Source of the DNA: Nocardiopsis prasina DSM 43845
GTDB lineage: Bacteria; Actinomycetota; Actinomycetes; Streptosporangiales; Streptosporangiaceae
Length of the DNA: 33,731 nt
Direction of reading: 5' to 3'
Assembly: GCF_000341265.1 (NCBI RefSeq)
Contig: NZ_ANAE01000081.1
Span: forward strand, 1-33,731
Shown: positions 1-7,240 of the stretch, in pieces
Layout: every line of letters begins with the position of its first letter
How positions within the stretch are numbered: the stretch's first letter is position 1
Program-made: the position numbers and the translations under genes
The notes under the pieces: model-generated
What the model was told of the DNA's origin: nothing
The model's database searches: none
Seen by the model: only the letters and a program-made list of their open reading frames with translations

Positions 1-185
1 CCGCGACACGCGACCCGCTCACCACAGGCCCGGGGGCGCGCCTTCCTTCGCTGCCGCTTTTCCGTCCACCACCCCCACCACCACGACACGCGAAACGATG
101 AACACCAGCCCTGGTCCCGCACTCTCCTTCGCTGCCGCTGTTGCGTCGGAAAGCGTGACCGGCCGCGACACGAATCCCGGTCAGC
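1..185. repeat. Imperfect tandem repeat, period about 80 bp
   Basis: The string CGACACG recurs at about 4, 84 and 166, and TCCTTCGCTGCCGCT recurs near 43 and 124, in the same relative order. The first two units align over most of their length with small indels; the third is only a start. No protein-like reading frame stands out. It lies upstream of the CRISPR array and could be old leader or array-flank DNA that was duplicated; that is inference. Confidence 0.45.
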
Positions 186-229
186 GCCGGCATGGAGAAA
201 CACAGCGCTGTGGCCGTAGGCTCACCCGT

Positions 230-324
230 GACAGCAATAACGAAGGTGGATGTCGGTTTTGTCTGTTTCTCGACAAGTTGGAAAAACGAGCGCTTGCCAC
301 CGGTAAGTTCCCAGGTGAAAGAGT
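230..324 (+). promoter_or_regulatory. Probable CRISPR leader
   Basis: This stretch directly precedes the first CRISPR repeat and is less GC-rich than its surroundings, with T and A runs near 255-290. The repeat orientation (GGGGATGGACC at the 3' end) and the degenerate repeat at the other end both put the leader on this side. I see no confident promoter hexamers. Confidence 0.4.
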
Positions 325-536
325 CTGCTCCCCGCGCACGCGGGGATGGACCTTATCGAGGGCATGACTGAAATCGGATTCGGATCTGCTCCCCGCGCAC
401 GCGGGGATGGACCCCGGCACACCGGTCTACGCGCGTACCGGTACACCCTGCTCCCCGCGCACGCGGGGATGGACCCGTGGCGGCGGCCCTCAGCCGGTTC
501 ATGCGGCCCTGCTCCCCGCGCCACGCGGGGTTCTCC
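325..536 (+). CRISPR. Short type I-E-like CRISPR array, 4 repeats and 3 spacers
   Basis: Three identical 28-bp repeats lie at 325-352, 386-413 and 448-475. Each has the inverted-repeat core CCCCGCG-CA-CGCGGGG and ends in ATGGACC. A fourth, degenerate copy at about 509-536 has an extra C in the loop and a diverged 3' end. Spacers are 353-385 (33 nt), 414-447 (34 nt) and 476-508 (33 nt). The repeat matches the form known for actinobacterial type I-E systems. No cas gene is visible here, so the array is an orphan within this window or its cas genes lie to the left. The degenerate repeat marks the leader-distal end. Confidence 0.93.
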
Positions 537-538
537 TC

Positions 539-1834
539 TTACTGGGCGGCGGCTGCGCGGACTCGGCGACGGATGAAGACGGCCAGCACACAGGTGGAGA
601 GGAAGGTGGCGACGGCCATCGGGGTGAAGGCCCACTGGTAGGAGGTCGGATCCTCCGGCAGGGCCTGGAGGATGGCTCCGGCCGCCACTGTGCAGATCAC
701 GGCGGTGGTGAAGCCGCTCATGTTGACCAGACCGGAGGCGACACCGGTCCGGCTGGCCGGAATGCCGTCGCGGGCGAAGTCGAAGGAGACCGTCGGTGCC
801 ATGGTCTGTCCGAGGGCGCTGACGGCCAGTACCGCCACACCCACGACCACGGGGGCTCCGCCGGGCCAGGCCACCAGGAGCAGCCAGCCCAGGGTCAGGA
901 CGCCGCTCAGAATGAGGGCGAAGTACACCCGCACCCCCGGCCAGCGGCCGACGAGGACACCCGCGACCGGGGCCAGCCAGAGAGCTCCACCGGCCAGGCC
1001 TGTGAGGGTGAGGGCCGCGGTGCCCTCGGACAGTCCCAGGCCTCCCACGAGGTAGGGGTAGCCCCACAGCACCATCATCATCGTGAACGGCGCCATGACG
1101 GCCGCGTGGTGGGCCATCCCGATCCGGGGGCCCTCCGCCTTCAGCGCCTCCTTGAGCGCGCCCCACAGGGAGATGGGGTCAGCGACCGTTGAGTGTCCGG
1201 CGGCCCCGACAGGGCGGTCCCGCACCACCAGGAGGACCATCAAGGCCATGAGAACCGTGAACCCGGTGGTGGCGAGGAAGGCCGCCTCCCAGCCGAAGCC
1301 GTCGAGCGCCCAGGCGAGGGGAGCCGCGCTGGCCACCTGGCCGGTACCGCCGACCACGCCGGTCAGGCCACTGACCAGTGCGTAGCGCGAGCGCGGGAAC
1401 CAGAGTGCGGCGAGCCGGATGACGTTGAGGAACACGAGTGCGTCGCCGAGACCGATGAGGAAGCGTCCGGCCACGGCCAGTTCGATCCCCGGGGCCAGTG
1501 CGAAGAGGCAGGAGCCGAGGGCCATCGCGATCATGCCCATGCCCAGGGTGTAGCGGGGGCCGAGTCGGTCAGCGAGGAGTCCGGCGGGCACCTGGAGGAG
1601 GACGTACACGAAGAGCTGGAGCATCGGCAGGAGGGAGAGGAGCGCCGGGCCGACGTCGAATCTGCTCTGCGCCTCCAGGGCGGCCACACCCAGACCGTTG
1701 CGGTGCAGCATGGCGAGGAAGTAGGCGGCGACCGCCACTCCCCATACCAGCCAGGCCCGGGCGCCACCCACCGGCTCCTTGGAAACTCGTCCCGTTACGA
1801 ATGCCCTGTCACCGGATGTGTGGGTCTGTGTCAC
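539..1834 (-). CDS. Major facilitator superfamily transporter
   Basis: A 431-aa inner-membrane permease with about 12 hydrophobic helices in two halves. The MFS motif A is visible after TM2 as AGLLADRLGPR (residues about 84-94), and TM4 carries GRFLIGLGDA. The second half begins near residue 230. The frame is open to 1993, but the GTG at 1834 is chosen because AGGAGA sits about 9 nt upstream and the hydrophobic start follows soon after; the upstream extension is Arg/Ser-rich and unlike the family. Substrate is unknown; the general look is that of organic-anion/sugar-acid or nitrate-type MFS carriers, which is only an impression. The stop codon lies 2 nt from the last CRISPR repeat. A good promoter is visible upstream. 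Confidence 0.9.
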   Translation of the reverse strand: MTQTHTSGDRAFVTGRVSKEPVGGARAWLVWGVAVAAYFLAMLHRNGLGVAALEAQSRFDVGPALLSLLPMLQLFVYVLLQVPAGLLADRLGPRYTLGMGMIAMALGSCLFALAPGIELAVAGRFLIGLGDALVFLNVIRLAALWFPRSRYALVSGLTGVVGGTGQVASAAPLAWALDGFGWEAAFLATTGFTVLMALMVLLVVRDRPVGAAGHSTVADPISLWGALKEALKAEGPRIGMAHHAAVMAPFTMMMVLWGYPYLVGGLGLSEGTAALTLTGLAGGALWLAPVAGVLVGRWPGVRVYFALILSGVLTLGWLLLVAWPGGAPVVVGVAVLAVSALGQTMAPTVSFDFARDGIPASRTGVASGLVNMSGFTTAVICTVAAGAILQALPEDPTSYQWAFTPMAVATFLSTCVLAVFIRRRVRAAAAQ

Positions 1835-1892
1835 TTCGCCGCTTCTCCTCTTGTTTGCACCGCCTTCCAGTGTCCTCCAGGCCGTTGAACGC

Positions 1893-1921
1893 TCACTACA
1901 CGGGGGTGACCAGGCACGCAA
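1893..1921 (-). promoter_or_regulatory. Sigma-70-like promoter of the MFS gene
   Basis: On the minus strand, TTGCGT (1916-1921) and TAGTGA (1893-1898) are separated by 17 nt, a good actinobacterial housekeeping promoter. The predicted transcript start near 1886 gives a leader of about 50 nt before the GTG at 1834. Confidence 0.6.
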
Positions 1922-2410
1922 CACGGACGGGAACAGCCCTGACCGCTGGAGATGCCGAACCCGGCAAGGAACGGCAAAGACCCGGCAACGCACTCACAAT
2001 CACCCTGAGTGACACCGAGTGCGCCAAGAGTTCCCAAAGTGGGTGAGACCCACGACAACCAGGACGGGACTACGGCCCCTTCGAGGCAAAATCACCACGG
2101 GCACATCTGTCCGAAAAACCCTATCTGAACTGCATGCTTCTGCTTTAAACAGGTCCATACTCAGTTGTTAACTGTGATGTGCATCACTCTGGGAAGCCTC
2201 GACTACGAGGGGTCAGTTACTGCTAGCATCCGGAGCGCGAAGAATAACTACGAGGTAACGACACCGTTCGGACCTCGCCAACTTCGCGGAGGGATGTCAC
2301 CAACACCGGACAACGGCACGGTGAACGGAACTCACGCCGCGGCGACGTGGCCGCCATAAGCACACACGGTCAGCACACCCGCGGTATCCCGACACACACT
2401 GGAGACGACC
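1922..2410. other. Long intergenic region between divergent genes
   Basis: About 490 bp without a convincing gene. Part of it (about 2080-2270) is AT-richer than the flanks. It holds the CRP-like palindrome at 2173-2188 and a small perfect hairpin, CCTCG-ACTA-CGAGG, at 2197-2210. A TAGCAT at 2224-2229 could be a -10 for the gene at 2411, but no matching -35 is seen. Confidence 0.5.
2173..2188 (+). promoter_or_regulatory. CRP/GlxR-like operator
   Basis: TGTGATGTGCATCACT matches the CRP-family consensus TGTGA-N6-TCACA in nine of ten fixed positions and contains a perfect GTGATG-TG-CATCAC inverted repeat. It lies about 230 bp before the gene at 2411 and about 250 bp from the MFS promoter, so which gene it would control is not clear. 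Confidence 0.45.
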
Positions 2411-2782
2411 TTGAGTCACTGGCGCCTGAACAATCCCCGGGCCTCCCGGGCGAAGTCGGCCCTCGCCAGACGAATCAAGCACAAGCCCCGCCACGCGTTC
2501 TGCGCCGAGCGCGCGATCATGGCGCTGCTGGGCGAGCTTGCCTCGGTCGCCTCCCGCCCGCTCTACTGGTCCGGCACCTCCGAGATGGCCGTCGCCTCCG
2601 TGATGCGCGACGTCAACGTCTGGTGTCGTGACGGCCGCTTCTTCTGGAACGACCTCTTCCAGGGCGGCACGATCTCGCACCCCGCGAGCGACCCCGCCGG
2701 TGCCGCCGCTCTCCTGAACCCGTTCGCACAGGTCCCGGAGCCCGCGCACTACTACACGCACCGCCAGCCGGTCGCCGCCTAG
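2411..2782 (+). CDS. Conserved-looking small protein of unknown function
   Basis: A 123-aa protein from a TTG start, with no strong ribosome site (GGAGACGACC lies just before). The N-terminal 30 residues are basic (RRIKHKPRH). The middle reads as a compact fold with an amphipathic helix (AERAIMALLGELASVAS) followed by VMRDVNVWCRDGRFFWNDLF, rich in aromatic and charged residues. There is no signal peptide, TM helix or metal motif (only Cys at about 32 and 74). I do not recognise the family. The frame is favoured over its overlaps because its composition is protein-like and GC-rich at third positions. It is not obviously linked to the T7SS locus. An alternative is a later start near residue 36 (MALLGEL). 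Confidence 0.6.
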   Translation: MSHWRLNNPRASRAKSALARRIKHKPRHAFCAERAIMALLGELASVASRPLYWSGTSEMAVASVMRDVNVWCRDGRFFWNDLFQGGTISHPASDPAGAAALLNPFAQVPEPAHYYTHRQPVAA

Positions 2783-3097
2783 CAGCGCCCTCAGCAGCGC
2801 CCCTCGTCCTTCCACGCGCCTGACGACCGCGCTCTCTCCCGCGACCCGTCCCGACGACGGGAGCGTGCACACGTGTGCCCGCTCCGCTGTCCTGTCTTCG
2901 TCGCCCACACCGCTCCTAACGCGTCCCACTGCCACAGCGGTTCACCGTGCACCAGACCGGATCAGGACACACGCCTGGGTGGTTTGTCGTGAACCGGCTA
3001 CATTGGCGAGGTACACCGACCCCCTCGGTCTCCCTCCGAACCTGCCGTAACACTGGCTCCAGCACGGCAGTCGCACGCAGTTAGGATCCCCGCCGCC
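2783..3097. other. Intergenic region with hairpin and 12-bp palindrome
   Basis: No gene is seen. CCCGTC-CCGAC-GACGGG (2845-2861) can form a hairpin and may end the upstream transcript. The perfect palindrome GCACACGTGTGC follows at 2867-2878 and could be an operator. Just before the kinase gene, TAGGAT (3082-3087) could act as a -10 or as a weak ribosome site for the GTG at 3098. I do not see a complete promoter. Confidence 0.4.
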
Positions 3098-5122
3098 GTG
3101 CAGCCCCTCGCCCCAGACGACCCGAACGCCATCGGCCCTCACAGGCTCCTCGCCCGTCTCGGCGCCGGTGGGATGGGCAGGGTGTACCTGGCCCGCACCC
3201 CCGACGGTCACCTGTGTGCCCTGAAGGTGGTCAAGGAGGACCTGGCCCACGACACCCAGTTCCGTGCCCGGTTCGCCCGCGAGGTGCGTACCGCGCAGCG
3301 CGTGCGCGGCCCCTTCACCCCGGCGGTGGTGGACGCCGACCCCGAGGCCCCCGCTCCGTGGATGGCCACCGAGTACGTTCCGGGCCCCACTCTCAAGGAG
3401 GCGGTCCGGGAGAACGGCCCCTTCCCGGAGGACTCACTGCGGGTCCTGGCCCTCGGTCTGGCCCGCGCGCTGTCCACCATCCACGCTGCGGGCCTCATGC
3501 ACCGCGACCTCAAGCCCAGCAATATCCTGCTCTCGCCGCGCGGCCCGCAGGTGATCGACTTCGGCATCGCCCGCGCCGTCGAGGGCACCGTCCTCACCCG
3601 CACCGGGCAGACCTTCGGCACACCGTCCTACACCTCGCCGGAGCAGGTCACCGGGCAGAACGTGACCCCGCACGCGGATGTGTTCTCCATGGCGGGCGCG
3701 GTGCTGTTCGCGGCCAGCGGCAGGCCGCCGTTCGGTGAGGGCAGCCCGGTCAACACCCTCAACCGGGTCATGAGGGGAGAGCCCCACCTGGAGGCCGTAC
3801 CCGAGGGACCGCTGCGGGACCTGCTCGCCCGCTGCTTCGCCAAGGACCCGGCCGAGCGCCCGGACGCCGACACCGTCCAACGGGAGATCTCCGCCCTCCC
3901 CCTGCCGTCCGCCGAACACGGATGGCTGCCCTCCCCGGTCAACCAGCAGATCACCGCCAGGGCGAGTGAGACCCAGCGGGCGGAGGAGGCCGAGCGCCCA
4001 CCGTCACCCCCCGAGCGCGGGAGGAAGCGTCGCCGGACCGCCCTGGTCGTGGGAGCGGCCGCCGCGTCCCTGGTCCTGCTCGGGGGCGGTGCGCTGGCCC
4101 TGAACGCCCTCCCGACCTCCGACAACACCGCCGGTACCGGGCCCGAAGGCGAGGGGAACGGCGTGGGGCGGGAGGGTGAGGACGAGCCGGGCGATCCCCC
4201 CTTCGCGGGGTTCCTCTACAAGATCGACTTCTCCGAGGACGGCGAACGGATCCACGTCTTCGGTTCCAATACGCTGTCCACCTGGAACTGGCGGGACGGG
4301 GAGGCCGTGGACCGCTACGTCCCCACACCGACCGGCGCCATGATCACCCCGAACGGCTTCGCTGCGGGCTCCACCACCCACTACGTCGAGGTCTGGGACG
4401 GCGGCAGCGACAACCGGGTCGCCGTTCTCGGCAACGACCCGGAGGAGGAGCGCGGCCACTTCGACATGCCCGCGCTCACCTCCGACGGCAGCAGGGTGGC
4501 CACGCTCAGCTCCGCCGACGGCACGCTGGAGGGCGATCCGCACATCCAGGTGTGGGACGTCCAGACCAGCGAGGTCCTGAGTGATTTCCCCGTTGAGGGG
4601 CTGCTCTCGGACCTCTTCTACACTCCGGACGACTCCGCTCTGATCGGCGTGGTCACCAACCGGAGCTACACCACCAATATCGGGGTGTTCGTCTGGGACC
4701 CCGAGACCGGCGAGGAGCTCCAGCGCTTCGACGACGCCAGCTACTCGCAGGTCTCTTTGGCGAGTGACGGCCGGACCATGGCCATGGTCACCGACCACAA
4801 CCGGGTCCGTATCGCGGACATCCCCACCGGAGAGGTCCGGGAGCTGGAGGTGCCCGAACTCAATCTCGACGTGCTGGTCGAGGCCCGAATGTCCGTCGAC
4901 GGCTCCCTTGTCTACGGCGCCACGACGCAGTACAGCTCCGAACCGGGGTTCGTCTGGGACGCGCGCAGCGGCGACCTGGTCGACCGCCCCCTGACCCTCC
5001 AGACTCCCATCGGGATCCACCCCGACGGAGAGCACATCGCCGCCGCCACCTACCCCTACGACGACGAAAAAAGCGTCCTCATCCTGGACGCCGACTTCGA
5101 CGTCGTCGCCGAGGTGAGCTGA
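3098..5122 (+). CDS. Membrane Ser/Thr kinase with exterior beta-propeller (kinase 1)
   Basis: A 674-aa single-pass receptor-type kinase. The kinase domain spans about residues 12-268: Gly loop LGAGGMGRVY (21-30), Lys43, HRDLKPSN (135-142, catalytic Asp137), DFG (154-156), and APE-like SPEQ (180-183). All key residues are present, so it should phosphorylate Ser/Thr. An LPSAEHGWLP motif and a polar linker lead to a TM helix at about 314-336 after an RGRKRRR stop. The outside part carries repeated VWDxxTGE-type blades of a WD40/PQQ-like propeller, likely a ligand or protein sensor. The GTG start is used because the N-terminus aligns with its three downstream paralogs. Only 15 nt separate it from kinase 2, so they are co-transcribed. 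It is very close to kinase 4 in the kinase domain. Confidence 0.92.
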   Translation: MQPLAPDDPNAIGPHRLLARLGAGGMGRVYLARTPDGHLCALKVVKEDLAHDTQFRARFAREVRTAQRVRGPFTPAVVDADPEAPAPWMATEYVPGPTLKEAVRENGPFPEDSLRVLALGLARALSTIHAAGLMHRDLKPSNILLSPRGPQVIDFGIARAVEGTVLTRTGQTFGTPSYTSPEQVTGQNVTPHADVFSMAGAVLFAASGRPPFGEGSPVNTLNRVMRGEPHLEAVPEGPLRDLLARCFAKDPAERPDADTVQREISALPLPSAEHGWLPSPVNQQITARASETQRAEEAERPPSPPERGRKRRRTALVVGAAAASLVLLGGGALALNALPTSDNTAGTGPEGEGNGVGREGEDEPGDPPFAGFLYKIDFSEDGERIHVFGSNTLSTWNWRDGEAVDRYVPTPTGAMITPNGFAAGSTTHYVEVWDGGSDNRVAVLGNDPEEERGHFDMPALTSDGSRVATLSSADGTLEGDPHIQVWDVQTSEVLSDFPVEGLLSDLFYTPDDSALIGVVTNRSYTTNIGVFVWDPETGEELQRFDDASYSQVSLASDGRTMAMVTDHNRVRIADIPTGEVRELEVPELNLDVLVEARMSVDGSLVYGATTQYSSEPGFVWDARSGDLVDRPLTLQTPIGIHPDGEHIAAATYPYDDEKSVLILDADFDVVAEVS

Positions 5123-5137
5123 GCCCCGGAAGGCACC

Positions 5138-7195
5138 ATGCAGCAACCCGCCCCCAACGACCCCACCCGGGTCGGCCACTACCGTGTCGTCGCCGTGCTC
5201 GGTTCCGGCGGTATGGGACGTGTCTACCTCGGGCTGGACCCCTCGGGTTCGCCCGCGGCGGTGAAGGTCGTCCGGGCCGAGTACGCCTACGACCCCGGTT
5301 TCCGGGAGCGGTTCGCCCGCGAGCTCGAACTCGCCCGGCGCGTGCACGGCAACTACACACCCCGGGTCCTCGCCGCCGACACCTCGGGCCAGACCCCGTG
5401 GCTGGCCACCGAGTACGTCATGGGTCCCTCACTCCAGGGACTCATCCAGGACACCGGCCCCCTGCCCGAGCAGTCGGTCCGGTTCATGGGACGCGGCATC
5501 GCCCAGGCCCTCGAACGCCTGCATGCCACGGGTCTGGTCCACCGCGACCTCAAGCCCGGCAACGTCATGGTCTCCGCCGCCGGGCCCCAGGTGATCGACT
5601 TCGGCATCGCCCGTGCGCTGGAGGAGGCCCAGGGGACCGACGAGGAACGGATCGTCGGCACCCCCGGCTACATGGCCCCGGAGACGGCCGAGGGTCGGGA
5701 CAGCGGTGCGCCCGCCGACGTCTTCGCGCTCGGCGGGGTACTGGTCCACGCCCTCACCGGCCGGGGCCCTTTCGGCGACGGCCACCCCTCGGCGGTGCTC
5801 TACCGGATCAGAAACTTGGAGCCCGAGCTCGACGGCGTCCCCGCCTCGCTGCGCGGGATCGTCACGGCCTGTCTGGAGAAGGACCCCACACGCAGGCCCA
5901 ACGCGGCGCAGGTGCTCCAGGCCCTCGGCGGGCCCACCGCCCCGGCCGGTCCCGCCTCCGCCTGGCTGCCCCCGGCCGCCGCCGCGCGCCTCGAGGCCAC
6001 CGCGCTCGAGTACGGGAACGCGGTCCGTTCGGCGGGAGTGGGCGACGGGAAAGGGACGTTCGGACGTGGCGTGCTGATCGTCGGCGCGGCCTCAGTGACC
6101 CTGACCATGGTCACGGGGTTGGGCGTGCTGGCGGCGGGGGACGCCGGGCTGATCGGTTCCGGGGCGGGCAGCGCGTCCAAAGAGGATTCGGGGGTCCCGG
6201 AGCGGGTAGTGTGCGCGCCCTCCGAGCACCTGGCCGCGGCGTACACCGAGGCCGCTGAGGAGGAGATGACCGCGCCCAACCCCGACGGGGGTATCTTCTT
6301 CACCGGGTTCTCCAACGACGGTGAGGTGCTCGCGGTCGCGGGGACCGGCGGCGTGGCCCTGTGGGACTGGCAGGCGCAGGAGGAGCTGGCCCTCATAGAG
6401 ACCGAGATCGCTCCCATGCAGGGCCACCCGGAGTTCAGCCCCGACGACTGCATGCTCGCCTACGCCTCCGATGACGGCGCGTACGTCTACTCGTTGGAAA
6501 GCGGTGAGGTGACGATCCTCTCCGAGGGCTACGAGGTGGGCGCGGTCGCCTTCACCCCGGACAACGAGCAGTTGGTGGTCGGCAACAAGGACCACCAGGT
6601 GGAGTCCGGCGTGATGGTGTACGACCTGGACACCGGCGAGCTGGTCGCCACCTACTCCGACGGCGGCAGCACCGTGGTGTCGGTCGCCGTCTCACCGGAC
6701 GGCGGGCACATCGCCGCGCAGGGCATCCTCGAACACACGAGGGTCTGGAACACCGAGACCGGCGAGAGCGTCGCCTCGGGTGAGGAGATCCCGACCACCA
6801 GCCCCTCGGCTCTAAGCTTCGTGGACGAGGAGACCCTGATTCATCCCGAGACGAACGGCGCTCACGCCCAGAACGTCGTGTCCGACTCTCAGGAGGGCAC
6901 CTCCTTCGTCACGGAGAACCTGGACGATGACCTCACGCTGTACGACCTCAAGTACAGCGTGGCGGCCGACCGCGTGTACGCCACCTTCCTCCCGAGCGAC
7001 TTCGACCCCACCGGAGGGATCATGAAGGTCTGGGAGTACTCCACCGGCGAGGAGCTGACAGCTGAGTCCGACGAGGGCTTCCTGTGGGAGATCAGCGTGC
7101 ACCCTTCGGGGGACGTCATGGTCGGCCTCCCCGCCTCGGGCAACGGGATGTGGGTCGTGGACGCCCGGGAGATGCGCATCGTCGAACGCTTCTAG
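5138..7195 (+). CDS. Membrane Ser/Thr kinase with exterior beta-propeller (kinase 2)
   Basis: A 685-aa paralog of kinase 1, started at ATG with GGAAGG 4 nt upstream. Kinase domain about 12-265: LGSGGMGRVY (21-30), Lys43, HRDLKPGN (135-142), DFG (154-156), APE (180-182 region). All catalytic residues are intact. The TM helix lies at about 310-333 (GVLIVGAASVTLTMVTGLGV). The exterior domain has propeller blades such as VYDLDTGELV and VWNTETGESV. Unlike kinases 1 and 4, its activation segment is short (EEAQGTDEERIVGTPGYMAPE) and it lacks the HGWLP linker, keeping only SAWLP. It is thus a separate branch of the family, probably with a different signal or target. Confidence 0.92.
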   Translation: MQQPAPNDPTRVGHYRVVAVLGSGGMGRVYLGLDPSGSPAAVKVVRAEYAYDPGFRERFARELELARRVHGNYTPRVLAADTSGQTPWLATEYVMGPSLQGLIQDTGPLPEQSVRFMGRGIAQALERLHATGLVHRDLKPGNVMVSAAGPQVIDFGIARALEEAQGTDEERIVGTPGYMAPETAEGRDSGAPADVFALGGVLVHALTGRGPFGDGHPSAVLYRIRNLEPELDGVPASLRGIVTACLEKDPTRRPNAAQVLQALGGPTAPAGPASAWLPPAAAARLEATALEYGNAVRSAGVGDGKGTFGRGVLIVGAASVTLTMVTGLGVLAAGDAGLIGSGAGSASKEDSGVPERVVCAPSEHLAAAYTEAAEEEMTAPNPDGGIFFTGFSNDGEVLAVAGTGGVALWDWQAQEELALIETEIAPMQGHPEFSPDDCMLAYASDDGAYVYSLESGEVTILSEGYEVGAVAFTPDNEQLVVGNKDHQVESGVMVYDLDTGELVATYSDGGSTVVSVAVSPDGGHIAAQGILEHTRVWNTETGESVASGEEIPTTSPSALSFVDEETLIHPETNGAHAQNVVSDSQEGTSFVTENLDDDLTLYDLKYSVAADRVYATFLPSDFDPTGGIMKVWEYSTGEELTAESDEGFLWEISVHPSGDVMVGLPASGNGMWVVDAREMRIVERF

Positions 7196-7240
7196 GCCCT
7201 CCCCTCCGCACCGAACCCCCGCTCCTAACCGGAAAGCCCC

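Noticed and set aside
1..324. Cas gene fragment or leader peptide in the region left of the CRISPR array
   Set aside because: The open frames there are short, run into the repeats themselves and show no Cas-like motif.
2984..3013. Promoter TTGTCG ... TACATT before kinase 1
   Set aside because: The spacing is only 9 nt, and no proper -10 lies 16-18 nt after TTGTCG.
4004..5347. Minus-strand open frame of 447 codons opposite kinase 1
   Set aside because: Composition is typical of antisense shadow and it covers a propeller domain that is clearly coding on the plus strand.
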